Source: Mycobacterium sp. 1274756.6 (GTDB lineage: Bacteria; Actinomycetota; Actinomycetes; Mycobacteriales; Mycobacteriaceae). From it: 64,000 bases of DNA. The notes beneath the pieces are model-generated. The model saw only the letters and a list, made by a program, of their open reading frames with translations. It had not been told where the DNA came from and did no database searches. Position 1 is the stretch's first letter. Every line of letters starts with the position of its first letter. This document shows, piece after piece, positions 19,338-29,140 of the stretch. The stretch spans positions 1-64,000 of the forward strand of contig NZ_LZLJ01000018.1 of assembly GCF_001668625.1 (NCBI RefSeq), given 5' to 3'. A program made the position numbers and the translations under genes.

Positions 19338-20882
19338 TCAGCTGCCGGCGCAGCGGGCGTCCTCCGGCGGCATCGTGCCGTCGATCAGGTAGTCGCCGGC
19401 CATCTCGTCGATGCACTCGTCACCCTGGAACACCACCGTGTGCTGGGTGCCCTCGTAGGTGATCAGCCCGCCGCCCAGCTGTTCGGCCAGGTCGACCCCG
19501 GCCTGGTACGGGGTCGCCGGGTCGCCGGTGGTGGAGACCACGACGACCGGGGGCAGGCCGGGCGCGGAGATGGTGTGCGGTTCGCTGGTCGGCGGCACCG
19601 GCCAGAACGCGCAGGTGCCCAGCGGTGCGTCACCGGTGAACTCGCCGTAGCTCATGAACGGCGCCACCTCGCGGGCCCGCCGGTCCTGCTCGATCACCTT
19701 CTCCCGATCGGTGATCGGCGGCTTGTCGACGCAGTTGACCGCCACCCGCGCATCGGTGGCGTTGGTGTAGTGGCCGTTCTTGTCCCGGTTCATGTACAGG
19801 TCCGACAGCAGCAGCAGGGTGTCGCCCTTGCCCTCGACCAGTTCGTTGAGCCCGTCGGTCAGGTGCGTCCAGAACGCCGGGGAGTACAGCGACAGGATGG
19901 TGCCGACCACCGCGTCGTTGTAGCTCAGGCCGCGGGGGTCGCGGGTTTTGGCCGGCTTGTCGACCAGCGGTTCGACCAGGCTGAGGTAGACGTCGACCGA
20001 CTTGGCCGGGTCGTCGCCCAGCGGGCACGCCGGTCCGGCCGCGCAGTCGGCGGCGTAGTCGTTGAACGCGTTCTGGAAGGCCTCCAGCTGCCGCAGGTCG
20101 GCCTCCAGCGGGTCGGCGTTGGGGTCGACCGCGCCGTCGAGGATCATCGCCCGCACGCGGTCGGGGAACGCCTCGGCGTAGGCCGAGCCGATCCGGGTCC
20201 CGTACGAGTAGCCCAGGTAGGTCAGCTTGTCGTCGCCGAGCGCGTCGCGGATGGCGTCGAGGTCACGCGCCACGTTGACGGTGCCGACGTTGGCCAGGAA
20301 CTCCTCGCCCACCTTGTCCACGCAGCGCTGGACGTACTCCTTGGTCTCGTCCTCGATCTTTTTGACCCCTTCGGGGCTGTAATCGACCTGCGGTTCGGCG
20401 CGCAGCCGGTCGTTGTCGGCGTCGGAGTTGCACCACACCGCCGGCCGCGAGGAGGCCACGCCGCGCGGGTCGAAGCCGACCAGGTCGAACCGCTGGCGGA
20501 CCCGGTCGGGAATGGACTCGAGCAGGCTGACCGCGGCCTGGACCCCGGATTCCCCGGGGCCGCCCGGGTTGATCAGCAGGGAGCCGATCTTGTCGCCGGT
20601 GGCGGGGAACCGGATCAGTGCCAGGGTGGCGACGCCGGCGTCGGGGTCGTCGTAGTCGACCGGGACGGCCACCTCGCCGCATTCGGCGCCGGCCGGCAGT
20701 TTCGCCGCCGTTCCCGCCGAGACGCGGCAGCGGTCCCATTTCACCTTCTCGCCGATCTTCGGCGAGCCGGGCACCGCCTGGCCGTCGACGACGCGCACAC
20801 AGCCGCCCAGCAACAACCCGACGGCGACCAGCACGGTCCAGACCAGCATGGTGCGCCCAACCCCGGCGCGATGGCTCCTCAT
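19338..20882 (-). CDS. caeA: Hip1/CaeA-type serine protease lipoprotein (Rv2224c-like)
   Basis: 514 residues. The lipoprotein signal ends in LLLGGC (lipid Cys28), with a hydrophobic stretch before it. Serine elbow YLGYSYGTRIGSAY, DGAVDPNADP, and C-terminal GTQHTVVFQGDECIDE with the catalytic His. It is strikingly similar to M. tuberculosis Rv2224c (Hip1), a cell-wall serine protease that cleaves GroEL2 and affects virulence. The start at 20882 is preferred, though an in-frame ATG at 20900 is possible. The gene runs upstream of and in the same direction as its paralogue. Confidence 0.93.
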   Translation of the reverse strand: MRSHRAGVGRTMLVWTVLVAVGLLLGGCVRVVDGQAVPGSPKIGEKVKWDRCRVSAGTAAKLPAGAECGEVAVPVDYDDPDAGVATLALIRFPATGDKIGSLLINPGGPGESGVQAAVSLLESIPDRVRQRFDLVGFDPRGVASSRPAVWCNSDADNDRLRAEPQVDYSPEGVKKIEDETKEYVQRCVDKVGEEFLANVGTVNVARDLDAIRDALGDDKLTYLGYSYGTRIGSAYAEAFPDRVRAMILDGAVDPNADPLEADLRQLEAFQNAFNDYAADCAAGPACPLGDDPAKSVDVYLSLVEPLVDKPAKTRDPRGLSYNDAVVGTILSLYSPAFWTHLTDGLNELVEGKGDTLLLLSDLYMNRDKNGHYTNATDARVAVNCVDKPPITDREKVIEQDRRAREVAPFMSYGEFTGDAPLGTCAFWPVPPTSEPHTISAPGLPPVVVVSTTGDPATPYQAGVDLAEQLGGGLITYEGTQHTVVFQGDECIDEMAGDYLIDGTMPPEDARCAGS

Positions 20883-20931
20883 GGGCGTCCATGCTGCCAT
20901 GAACGCGCCGGGGGGCCGGGTCGCCGGGTGG

Positions 20932-22323
20932 TCAGCGGGTCGCGGCGAGCAGTTCGTCGAGCGCGGGCGCGAAGCCGTCGGCCAACTCCCACAGGTCCGG
21001 CAGCAGCTCCGGGCAGCCGATCAGGCCGACGTTGAGTTTGCCGTCCAGCGACATCACGGTGATGTTGAGTCCCGAGCCGTGGAAGATCGGTCCGATCGGG
21101 TACATCGCCCGGATCTCGCAGCCCAGGAAGTACAGCGGCTCCTGCGGGCCGGGCACGTTGGAGATCACCAGGTTGTGCACCGGGCGGCTGCTGGTCAGCC
21201 GGGTGCGGGCGTACAGCCGCATGGCGGCGCCGAAGACGGCCGGCCCGGCGAACTGCGACCAGTCCTGCAGCAGGGTCGCGCTGATCGCCGAGCTGTGCTC
21301 CTTGGCCACCGAGTTGGCCTCGGCGATCGCTTCCAGCCGGTTGACCGGGTCGGCGATCTGGGTCTCCAGCGGGGAGAACATCCCGGAGACCTGGTTGCGG
21401 CCGGGCCGGTCGGACTTGCCGTGCACCGACACCGGCACCATCGCGACCATCGAGGAGGCCGGCAGCTGGCCGCGGTCGAGCATGAAGCGCCGCAGCACCC
21501 CGGAGACCAGCGCCATCACCACATCGTTGACCTTGACGTCGAAGTGGTCCTTGACCGTCTTGACGTCTTCGAGGTCGAGCTGGGTGAACGCGATGTTGCG
21601 GTGCGCGGTGATGCTGGCGTTGAACGGGGTGCGCGGGGCGGCGAACGGCCGCGCCATGGTCAACCCGGTGCGGGCCCGGTCGAGGGTGTTGACCACCGAG
21701 GACACCGTGGACGGCAGCATGCCGAGCAGGTTCAACGGGCGGGAGGCGAATCGCATCAGCCCGCCGGCGGCGATCTCGAGTGCGGTGGCGCCGCCGACGC
21801 CCTGCTCCGGCGGCGGGGCGGGCGTGTCGGGCTCCAGGCTGCACAACGTGGACATCAGGTTGGAGCCGGTCACTCCGTCCACCGCGGCGTGGTGCACCTT
21901 GGTCATCACCGCCAGCCGGCCGCCCTTGCCGGCCTCGACGCCGTCGATGCCCTCGATGACCCAGGTCTCCCACAGCGGCCGGCTGCGGTCCAACGGCAGG
22001 CCCGCGAGGTGCCCGCAGATCTGGGCGAGCTCGTCGCGGCCGCCGGGCGGTGGTAGCCCGATGCGGTGCAGGTGGCGCGAGACGTCGAATTCGGTGTCCT
22101 CCACCCACACCGGGTGGTCGAGGTTCAGCGCCGTGTTGGCCAGCTTCTCCCGGAACTGCGGCATCGCCGCCATCCGTTCCGCCAGCGCGTCGCGGAACGC
22201 CTCGAAGCTGTATCCGCCCGGCATCGTGGCGGTGTCCAGGTCGAGGATCGAGCAGACGTGCAAGGGTTGGGTGGAGGTCTCCAGGTAGAGAAAACTGGCG
22301 TCGAGTCCGCTGAGCCGCTGCAT
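20932..22323 (-). CDS. Wax ester synthase/acyl-CoA:diacylglycerol acyltransferase (WS/DGAT)
   Basis: 463 residues beginning MQRLSGLDASFLYLET, the typical start of the mycobacterial Tgs family. The catalytic HHAAVDG motif is at residues 144-150 (HHxxxDG, catalytic His145). The second family motif, VISNVPGP, is in the C-terminal half. Makes triacylglycerol or wax esters from acyl-CoA. I do not recall a Tgs gene at this site in M. tuberculosis. Divergent from panB with 139 bases between. Confidence 0.93.
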   Translation of the reverse strand: MQRLSGLDASFLYLETSTQPLHVCSILDLDTATMPGGYSFEAFRDALAERMAAMPQFREKLANTALNLDHPVWVEDTEFDVSRHLHRIGLPPPGGRDELAQICGHLAGLPLDRSRPLWETWVIEGIDGVEAGKGGRLAVMTKVHHAAVDGVTGSNLMSTLCSLEPDTPAPPPEQGVGGATALEIAAGGLMRFASRPLNLLGMLPSTVSSVVNTLDRARTGLTMARPFAAPRTPFNASITAHRNIAFTQLDLEDVKTVKDHFDVKVNDVVMALVSGVLRRFMLDRGQLPASSMVAMVPVSVHGKSDRPGRNQVSGMFSPLETQIADPVNRLEAIAEANSVAKEHSSAISATLLQDWSQFAGPAVFGAAMRLYARTRLTSSRPVHNLVISNVPGPQEPLYFLGCEIRAMYPIGPIFHGSGLNITVMSLDGKLNVGLIGCPELLPDLWELADGFAPALDELLAATR

Positions 22324-22462
22324 CCGCCGATCGTATGTGAGAAATTCCACTGGAGCTCACGGTTCAGTCCCGTTGCGATAAATGGCACACTGGCAGCGTC
22401 CGACGAACCCGGGGACCCGCCAGGGCCTCGAAGATCGTACCGATGATCGTTGAAGGACAGTG

Positions 22463-23293
22463 ATGTCTGAGCACACCGTGTACGGCGGGACGGCTCCGCG
22501 TACCCAGACCCGCACCCACCACCTGCAGAAGATGAAGGCCGAAGGGCGGAAGTGGGCGATGCTCACCGCCTACGACTACTCCACGGCCCGCGCATTCGAC
22601 GACGCCGGCATCCCGGTGCTGCTGGTCGGCGACTCGGCGGCCAACGTCGTCTACGGCTACGACACGACGGTGCCGATCTCGGTCGACGAGTTGATCCCGT
22701 TGGTGCGCGGCGTGGTGCGCGGTGCGCCGCACGCCCTGGTCGTCGCCGACCTGCCGTTCGGCAGCTACGAGGCCGGCCCCGCCGCGGCGTTGGCCGCCGC
22801 GACCCGCTTCATGAAGGAGGCCGGGGCGCACGCGGTGAAGCTGGAGGGCGGCGAACGGGTCGCCGAGCAGATCGCGACGTTGAGCGCGGCCGGAATCCCG
22901 GTGATGGCCCACATCGGCTTCACCCCGCAGAGCGTGAACACGTTGGGCGGCTTCCGGGTTCAGGGCCGAGGCGATGCCGGCGAGCAGACCGTCATCGACG
23001 CGATCGCGGTCGCCGAGGCCGGTGCGTTCTCGGTGGTGATGGAGATGGTGCCCGCCGAGCTGGCCACCCAGATCACCGGGAAGCTGACCATTCCGACGAT
23101 CGGGATCGGTGCGGGCCCGAACTGCGACGGGCAGGTGCTGGTCTGGCAGGACATGGCCGGCCTCACCACCGGGAAGACCGCCCGGTTCGTCAAGCGGTTC
23201 GGCGCTGTCGGCGACGAATTGCGGCGTGCTGCAAGCCAGTACGCCGCCGAGGTGGCCAGCGGCGAGTTCCCCGCCGAGGAGCACTGCTTCTAA
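22463..23293 (+). CDS. panB: 3-methyl-2-oxobutanoate hydroxymethyltransferase
   Basis: First committed step of pantothenate synthesis: transfers a hydroxymethyl group from methylene-tetrahydrofolate to alpha-ketoisovalerate to give ketopantoate. 276 residues with metal/substrate motifs [17 protein letters not shown] and [11 protein letters not shown], and [10 protein letters not shown] and [19 protein letters not shown] further on. ATG at 22463 has GAAGGA at a suitable distance; GTG at 22460 is an overlapping alternative. The CYTH-CHAD gene follows after 12 bases. Confidence 0.97.
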   Translation: MSEHTVYGGTAPRTQTRTHHLQKMKAEGRKWAMLTAYDYSTARAFDDAGIPVLLVGDSAANVVYGYDTTVPISVDELIPLVRGVVRGAPHALVVADLPFGSYEAGPAAALAAATRFMKEAGAHAVKLEGGERVAEQIATLSAAGIPVMAHIGFTPQSVNTLGGFRVQGRGDAGEQTVIDAIAVAEAGAFSVVMEMVPAELATQITGKLTIPTIGIGAGPNCDGQVLVWQDMAGLTTGKTARFVKRFGAVGDELRRAASQYAAEVASGEFPAEEHCF

Positions 23294-23305
23294 AGGCGCC
23301 CACCC

Positions 23306-24751
23306 GTGCCCGACGCCGCCGGGCCGCAGCCCGCACAACAGTTGGAGATCGAGCGGAAATTCGACGTCGATCCCGCTACCGCCGTGCCGAGCTTCGTCGC
23401 GGTCGGCCCGGTCGCCCGGATCACGGAACCACCGGCGCAGCTGCTGGACGCGGTGTATTTCGACACCCCGAGCCACGACCTGGCGGCTCGCCGCATCACC
23501 CTGCGCCGCCGCAGCGGCGGCGCAGACGCCGGCTGGCATCTGAAACTGCCTGCCGGCGCGGACGCGCGCACCGAGGTGCACGCCCCGTCCGGTGACAGCG
23601 CGCCCGGCGAGGAGGTGCCCGCCGCGCTGCGCGACCTGGTGCTCGCGATCGTGCGGGACCGTCCGTTGCTGCCGGTCGCCCACATCACGACCACCCGTGC
23701 CGTTCAGGTGCTCTACGACGCCGACGATGTGTTGCTCGCGGAGTTCTGCGACGACCGGGTGACCGCCTCCGCGCCGGACGCCGCGACCGGGCCGCACCGC
23801 TGGCGGGAGTGGGAGCTGGAGCTAGCGGCCGGGGATGTGGCGCTGCTGGATCAGCTCACCCGCCGGGTGCGCGACGCGGGTGCGACACCGGCGGCGCACG
23901 GCTCCAAGCTCGCCCGCGTTCTCGGGCAGGCCGCTCCCCCGCCGTGCCACGACGCCGACCCGATCCGCGCCGCGGTGGCCGAGCAGGTCGAGCATCTTTT
24001 GGCCTGCGATCGCGACGTGCGCACCGGTGGTGACGACGCGGTGCACCAGATGCGGGTGGCCATCCGCCGGCTGCGCAGCCTGCTGCGGGCACAACTCGGC
24101 GAGCCGGAGCGGTGGCTGCTGACCGAACTGCGGCAGCTCGCGGCCGTGCTGGGGCGGGCCCGCGACGCGCAGGTCCTCGCCGAGCGCTATCGCGCGGCGC
24201 TCGACCGGCTGGCGCCGGAGGTGGTGCGCGGGCCGGTGCGCCAACGCCTGGTCGACGCCGCGGTACAGCGCTACGACGAGGGGTGGCGGGAATCGCTGGC
24301 GCTCATGCGCTCGCCGCGCTATTTCCGGTTGCTCGACGGCCTTGAGGACCTGCTCACCGGAGCGTCGGTCTTCGACGGGAGCCCGCCGGATCTCACCGCG
24401 GCGCGGCGGCGGGTCACCAAGGCCGCCAAGGCCGCACGCCACACCTCCGGGGCCGACCGCGACGTCGCGTTGCATCGGGTTCGCAAGGCCGCCAAGCGGT
24501 TACGTTATCTCGCGGACGCCGCCGGAGCCGATTCGCCGGCCCGCGAGGCCAAGGCGGTGCAGAGCCTGCTCGGCGATCATCAGGACAGCGTGGTCAGCCG
24601 GGGCAATCTGCTTGAGCAGGCGGCGGCCGCCCACCGCGCCGGGGAGGACACCTTCACCTACGGGATCCTCTACCAGCAGGAGGACGAACTGGCCCGACGG
24701 CGTCGGGCCCAGATGGGCCCGGCGCTGGCGCGGCTGCGCCGGGCGGGCGAA

Positions 24752-24766
<15 letters not shown>
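23306..24766 (+). CDS. CYTH and CHAD domain protein (Rv2226-like)
   Basis: 486 residues. The CYTH triphosphate-tunnel domain is at about 10-200, with the signature EIERKF at residues 14-19. A helical CHAD domain covers about 215-480 and is rich in conserved His/Arg/Lys (for example VHQMRVAIRRLRSLLR). The CYTH fold binds triphosphates with divalent metal; CHAD domains have been shown to bind polyphosphate, so a polyphosphate-linked role is likely. The last five codons overlap the 3' end of the RNase P RNA gene on the other strand. Confidence 0.9.
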
Positions 24767-25146
<380 letters not shown>

Positions 25147-25200
25147 TCCGCGCTGCATACCGTACCCGCTGCACCGGGTTCCGGCCAGTGTCGGCGGTGG

Positions 25201-26514
25201 CTATGCCGCGCGCATCTCGATCAGCGCGGCGTGCAACGCCTGTTCCATTTCGCTGAGCTCCGGTGGCGGTCCGGTCGACACCGGCGGCGCGGTGCTCCGG
25301 TAGTACGCGCCGGTCGGGGTGACGTATTCGGCGCGGTGCCGCCCGGTGGCCGCGTCGGTGCCGGCGCTGACCCGCCAGCCGTCGGCCTCCTTGGTCTGGT
25401 TGCACCGCTCGCACAGCCCCAGGCCGTTCTCGGCGGTGGTCGGCCCGCCGCGCCGGTGTGGTTCGGCGTGGTCGCGGTGGCGGATCGGCGCATCGCAGTA
25501 GGGAGTACGGCAGCTCTGGTCGCGCAGCCCGATGAAGTCGGACAGCCCGCGGGGAAACAGCCTGGCTCGCGACTCCAGCGCCACCAGCGCACCCGAGGCG
25601 GGGTTGGCGTAGAGACGTCGCAGGGTCGCCCGCGAGCGCTTGTCGCTGAGCGCCGCGTCGATCATCCGCTCGGCGATCGCGACCGGGATCGGCCCGTATC
25701 CGGTGAGGACGGCCGAGCCGGGCGCCCCGGCGAGCAGCACCTCATCGGAGATCACCAGGTTCACCGCGACCGACGCGGGCTCGGTGGCCGCACGCCCGGT
25801 CACCCGCTCGATCAACGTGTCGGCCATGACCTGACCGCGCGAGCGCCCGTCGCCGCAGGTGTCGGCGGCACGACGCAGCGCGGCATACACCGAAACTCCC
25901 TGCGCGACCGGCAACAGCGCCGTCAGATAGGTCATGGTGTCCGGTGCGGGCCGGATCGTGACCCGCCGGTCCGCTTCGGCTTTTGCGCACCGGCCGACGA
26001 CCGCGTGCGGATCCAGCCGGTAGGCGATCGCCTTGGCAGCCGCGGCCAACCGGGCGTCACCGACGCCCTCCAGCGCGGCCACGTCCGCACACAGCTCGCT
26101 ATCCAATTGGCGCCGGTCGGCCACCTCCAGGCAGGCCGATTCACGCACCACGATGGTGGCCCGCCATTCCGAGAGGGCACCGGCCTCCAGCGCCGCGAGG
26201 GTGTGCGGCATCTCGTGGACGAGCGCTTTGGCGAACCCGAGATGCCGGCTCCCGCGGGCCGGGGAATCGTGCCGCGCCAGCGCCACTTCGGCGGCCACTC
26301 CCCGACCGCGCCGGGCCGACGGCACCCCGGCCTGGGCCTGCGCCGACCGCCGGGCGGCATCCAGCGCGGCCGCGGCCCGCGCCTGACCGGCCGCCGCCGC
26401 GGCCTTGACCCGCTCCAGCACCGCGATGCGCTCGACCAGATCGCGTTCGCCGAGCCCCGCCTCGACCGCCGCCATCTCGGTCGAGATGCTGCTCATGGTG
26501 GCCGAATCGATCAT
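25201..26514 (-). CDS. DUF222/HNH endonuclease (REP13E12 family)
   Basis: 437 residues. An N-terminal DUF222 helical domain is followed by a C-terminal HNH-type nuclease region: SCRTPYCDAPIRHRDHAEPH...GGPTTAENGLGLCERCNQTK, with paired Cys for zinc and the His motif. This is the mycobacterial 13E12 repeat family, present in many copies per genome and sometimes used as a phage integration site. Activity is unproven. MSSIST at 26496 is an alternative start. Confidence 0.9.
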   Translation of the reverse strand: MIDSATMSSISTEMAAVEAGLGERDLVERIAVLERVKAAAAAGQARAAAALDAARRSAQAQAGVPSARRGRGVAAEVALARHDSPARGSRHLGFAKALVHEMPHTLAALEAGALSEWRATIVVRESACLEVADRRQLDSELCADVAALEGVGDARLAAAAKAIAYRLDPHAVVGRCAKAEADRRVTIRPAPDTMTYLTALLPVAQGVSVYAALRRAADTCGDGRSRGQVMADTLIERVTGRAATEPASVAVNLVISDEVLLAGAPGSAVLTGYGPIPVAIAERMIDAALSDKRSRATLRRLYANPASGALVALESRARLFPRGLSDFIGLRDQSCRTPYCDAPIRHRDHAEPHRRGGPTTAENGLGLCERCNQTKEADGWRVSAGTDAATGRHRAEYVTPTGAYYRSTAPPVSTGPPPELSEMEQALHAALIEMRAA

Positions 26515-26586
26515 GGTGCAACCCTATGTTGGGGGTCGGACATCTAGCCTTTGAGCGAGTCCGCGACCGCGCGAAGGAGACCGGCG

Positions 26587-27303
26587 ATGACGGTGACACG
26601 GTGGCGCAAACGAGTCGACGGCGCGGATTGGCCGGCCGTCGCCGCCGCACTCGACGCCGACGGCGGCGCGGTGCTGCCCCGGCTGGTCACCGCCGCCGAG
26701 GCGGCGCGGCTGCGTCGTCTCTACGACCGGGACGAGCTTTTCCGCAGCACCGTCGACATGGACCGACACCGCTACGGCGCCGGCCAGTACCGCTACTTCG
26801 ACGCCCCGCACCCCGAGCCCGTCGACGCGCTCAAGGCCGCGCTGTACCCGCGGCTGCTGCCGATCGCCCGCGACTGGTGGACCAAGCTGGGGCGCGCGAC
26901 CCCCTGGCCGGACGACCTCGACGATTGGCTGGCGACCTGTCACGCCGCCGGACAGACGAAATCCACCGCGCTGCTGTTGCGCTACCACGCCGGTGGCTGG
27001 AATGCGCTGCACCGGGATCTCTACGGCGACTTGGTGTTTCCGTTGCAGGTGGTGATCAATCTCAGCAACCCGGATAGCGATTACACCGGCGGGGAGTTCC
27101 TGCTCGTCGAGCAGCGGATGCGCGCCCAGTCTCGCGGCACCGCCACCCAGATCCCGTTCGGGCACGGCTACGTCTTCACCACCCGCGAACGGCCGATGCG
27201 GTCCCAGCGCGGTTGGTCAGCGGCGCCGGTGCGGCACGGAGTGTCGACGGTGCGCAGCGGCGAGCGGCTCACGCTGGGCCTGATCTTCCACGACGCGGCC
27301 TGA
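26587..27303 (+). CDS. 2-oxoglutarate/Fe(II)-dependent oxygenase
   Basis: 238 residues with a prolyl-4-hydroxylase-like jelly-roll. Iron ligands are His142 and Asp144 (LHRDLYGD) and distal His217 (VRHGVSTV); the 2-oxoglutarate-binding Arg227 follows (SGERLTLGLIF). GGEFLLVEQ is the usual strand between them. The ATG at 26587 has GAAGGAG 7 bases upstream; a longer upstream start would ignore it. The substrate is unknown. The gene stands alone, divergent from the HNH gene, with a convergent neighbour. Confidence 0.85.
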   Translation: MTVTRWRKRVDGADWPAVAAALDADGGAVLPRLVTAAEAARLRRLYDRDELFRSTVDMDRHRYGAGQYRYFDAPHPEPVDALKAALYPRLLPIARDWWTKLGRATPWPDDLDDWLATCHAAGQTKSTALLLRYHAGGWNALHRDLYGDLVFPLQVVINLSNPDSDYTGGEFLLVEQRMRAQSRGTATQIPFGHGYVFTTRERPMRSQRGWSAAPVRHGVSTVRSGERLTLGLIFHDAA

Positions 27304-27317
27304 CCACCCCGGACCGC

Positions 27318-28406
27318 TCACAAGTAGGCGGTCTGGTTGACCAGCCGCACCGCCGCGCCCCCGTCGGGGAAGAACTCCGCGATGCTCAGCGACGCCAAAT
27401 CCAGGTGCAACCGGTAGAGGATCCCCGGGCCGGCGTCCAGGGCCATCCGCAGCAGCGTCTTGATCGGCGTGACGTGGGAGACCACCAGCACCGTGGCGCC
27501 CCCGTGCTCGGCGATCAGGCGGGTGCGGGCCCGCCGGACGCGGTGGGCCACCGCGTCGAAACTCTCCCCGTCCGGCGGTGTCGTCGCGGTGTCCGCCAGC
27601 CAGGTGCGGTGCAGCTCCGGGTCGCGTTCGGCGGCTTCGAGGAAGGTCAGCCCCTCCCAGGCGCCGAAATCGGTCTCGGTGAGGTCCTCGTCGACGGTGA
27701 CCTCCAGGCCCAGCGCGTCGGCGGCGACGGCGGCGGTGTCGCGGCACCGCTGCAGCGGTGAGCTGACCACCGCGGCGATGCCGCCGCGCTGCGCGAGGTA
27801 GCGGGCTGCCGCGTCGGCCTGCTGGCGTCCCACCTCGGTCAGCGGCGGGTTGCCGCGGCCGGAGTAGCGCCGCTGCACCGACAGTTCGGTCTGCCCGTGG
27901 CGCAACAGCAGCAGCCGGGTGGGGGTGCCGCGGGCCCCGGTCCAGCCCGGCGCGACGGGTTTCTCGGCGGGTTTCGCCGCGGGTCGGTCCGGCGCCGCAC
28001 CGGCGGCTGCGGCGTCCATCGCCTCGTTGGCCAGCCGGTCGGCATGGGAGTTCTTCTCCCGCGGAATCCAGGTGTAGCGGATGTGGTCGAAGCCGTCGGC
28101 CAGCGCACGCGCCTGCCGGTGGAGTTCGGCCAGGTCGGGATGCTTGACCCGCCAGCGCCCCGCCATCTGTTCGACGACCAGCTTGGAGTCCATCAGCACC
28201 GCGACCTCGGTGGCACCCAGTTCGGTGGCCTCCTGCAGCCCGGCAATCAGACCGCGGTATTCGGCAACGTTGTTGGTGGCCCGGCCGATGGCCTGCTTGG
28301 TCTCGGCCAGCACCGTCGACCGGTCCTCGGTCCAAACGACGGCGCCGTAGCCGGCCGGACCGGGATTACCCCGCGAGCCACCGTCGGCCTCGACGATCAC
28401 CTTCAC
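27318..28406 (-). CDS. RNase HI fused to histidine-phosphatase domain (Rv2228c-like)
   Basis: 362 residues. N-terminal RNase HI (about 1-135) with [17 protein letters not shown] (first catalytic Asp8), NVAEYRGLIAG (Glu) and VLMDSKLVV (Asp) degrades RNA in RNA:DNA hybrids. After a Pro/Ala linker comes a phosphoglycerate-mutase-like domain with LLLLRHGQTE (catalytic His), similar to CobC alpha-ribazole phosphatase. In M. tuberculosis Rv2228c has both activities. The GTG start overlaps the stop of the upstream zinc-ribbon gene by 4 bases. Confidence 0.95.
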   Translation of the reverse strand: MKVIVEADGGSRGNPGPAGYGAVVWTEDRSTVLAETKQAIGRATNNVAEYRGLIAGLQEATELGATEVAVLMDSKLVVEQMAGRWRVKHPDLAELHRQARALADGFDHIRYTWIPREKNSHADRLANEAMDAAAAGAAPDRPAAKPAEKPVAPGWTGARGTPTRLLLLRHGQTELSVQRRYSGRGNPPLTEVGRQQADAAARYLAQRGGIAAVVSSPLQRCRDTAAVAADALGLEVTVDEDLTETDFGAWEGLTFLEAAERDPELHRTWLADTATTPPDGESFDAVAHRVRRARTRLIAEHGGATVLVVSHVTPIKTLLRMALDAGPGILYRLHLDLASLSIAEFFPDGGAAVRLVNQTAYL

Positions 28407-29140
28407 GCGCCGGCACCCTTGGCCCGCAACAGGATCGCCCCGCATTCCGGGCAGCGCACCACGTCGTCGTCGGCGGCCGCCGCGATCCGGGCCAACTCGC
28501 CGCGGTCGATCTCGATGCGGCACGCTCCGCAGCGCGGCCCCTGCAAGGGTCCGGCCCCCACGCCGGTGCGGCTGCGCTGCCGCTCGTACAGGGCGAGCAG
28601 CGCCTCATCCAGCCCGGCGCTGACGGTGTCCCGCCGAGCGCGGCGCTCGGCGCGGGTCCGGTCGAGTTCGGCGACGGCGCCATCGAGCGCGCTCTGCGCC
28701 TGGGCCAGCTCCGATCCGAACGCGTCCCGGGTCTTCTCCTCGGCGTCGGCCTGCTCCTGCAGTTCCTCCCGCCGTTCCATGACGGCCAGCAGCGAGTCCT
28801 CCAGGGACTGGCGGCGCCGCTGCAGGGTCTCCAGTTCGTGCTGCAAGTCGGTGAGCTGTTTGGCGTCGATCGTGCCGGAGTCCAGCAGCCTGCGGTCCCG
28901 GTCTTCGCGCTGGCGCACCCCGTCGACGTCGGACTCGAACCGGGAGATCTCGCTGTCCAGGTCGTCCAGAGCGAGGCGCAACGCACCCAGCCGGTCTTCG
29001 GCGGCGCTGTGCTCGGCGCCGATCCGGTCTCGCTCCGCCTGCTCGGGCAGGTGTGCCGCACGGTGGTCGAGGCGCGCGAGCTCGGCGTCGAGTTCGGCGA
29101 CTTCGGACAGGGAGCGCTGTTGCGCCACTTCAGCTTTCAT
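28403..29140 (-). CDS. Coiled-coil zinc-ribbon protein (Rv2229c-like)
   Basis: 245 residues. A long helical coiled coil (about 1-195, heptads rich in Leu/Glu/Arg) is followed by a C4 zinc ribbon with CGAC and CPEC pairs (CRIEIDRGE between them) near the C-terminus. It is related to HP0958/FlgZ-like RNA-binding scaffold proteins. ATG at 29140 follows AAGGAG closely. The gene is overlapped by the NIF3 gene upstream (11 bases) and the RNase H fusion downstream (4 bases), so it is part of one operon. Confidence 0.9.
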   Translation of the reverse strand: MKAEVAQQRSLSEVAELDAELARLDHRAAHLPEQAERDRIGAEHSAAEDRLGALRLALDDLDSEISRFESDVDGVRQREDRDRRLLDSGTIDAKQLTDLQHELETLQRRRQSLEDSLLAVMERREELQEQADAEEKTRDAFGSELAQAQSALDGAVAELDRTRAERRARRDTVSAGLDEALLALYERQRSRTGVGAGPLQGPRCGACRIEIDRGELARIAAAADDDVVRCPECGAILLRAKGAGA

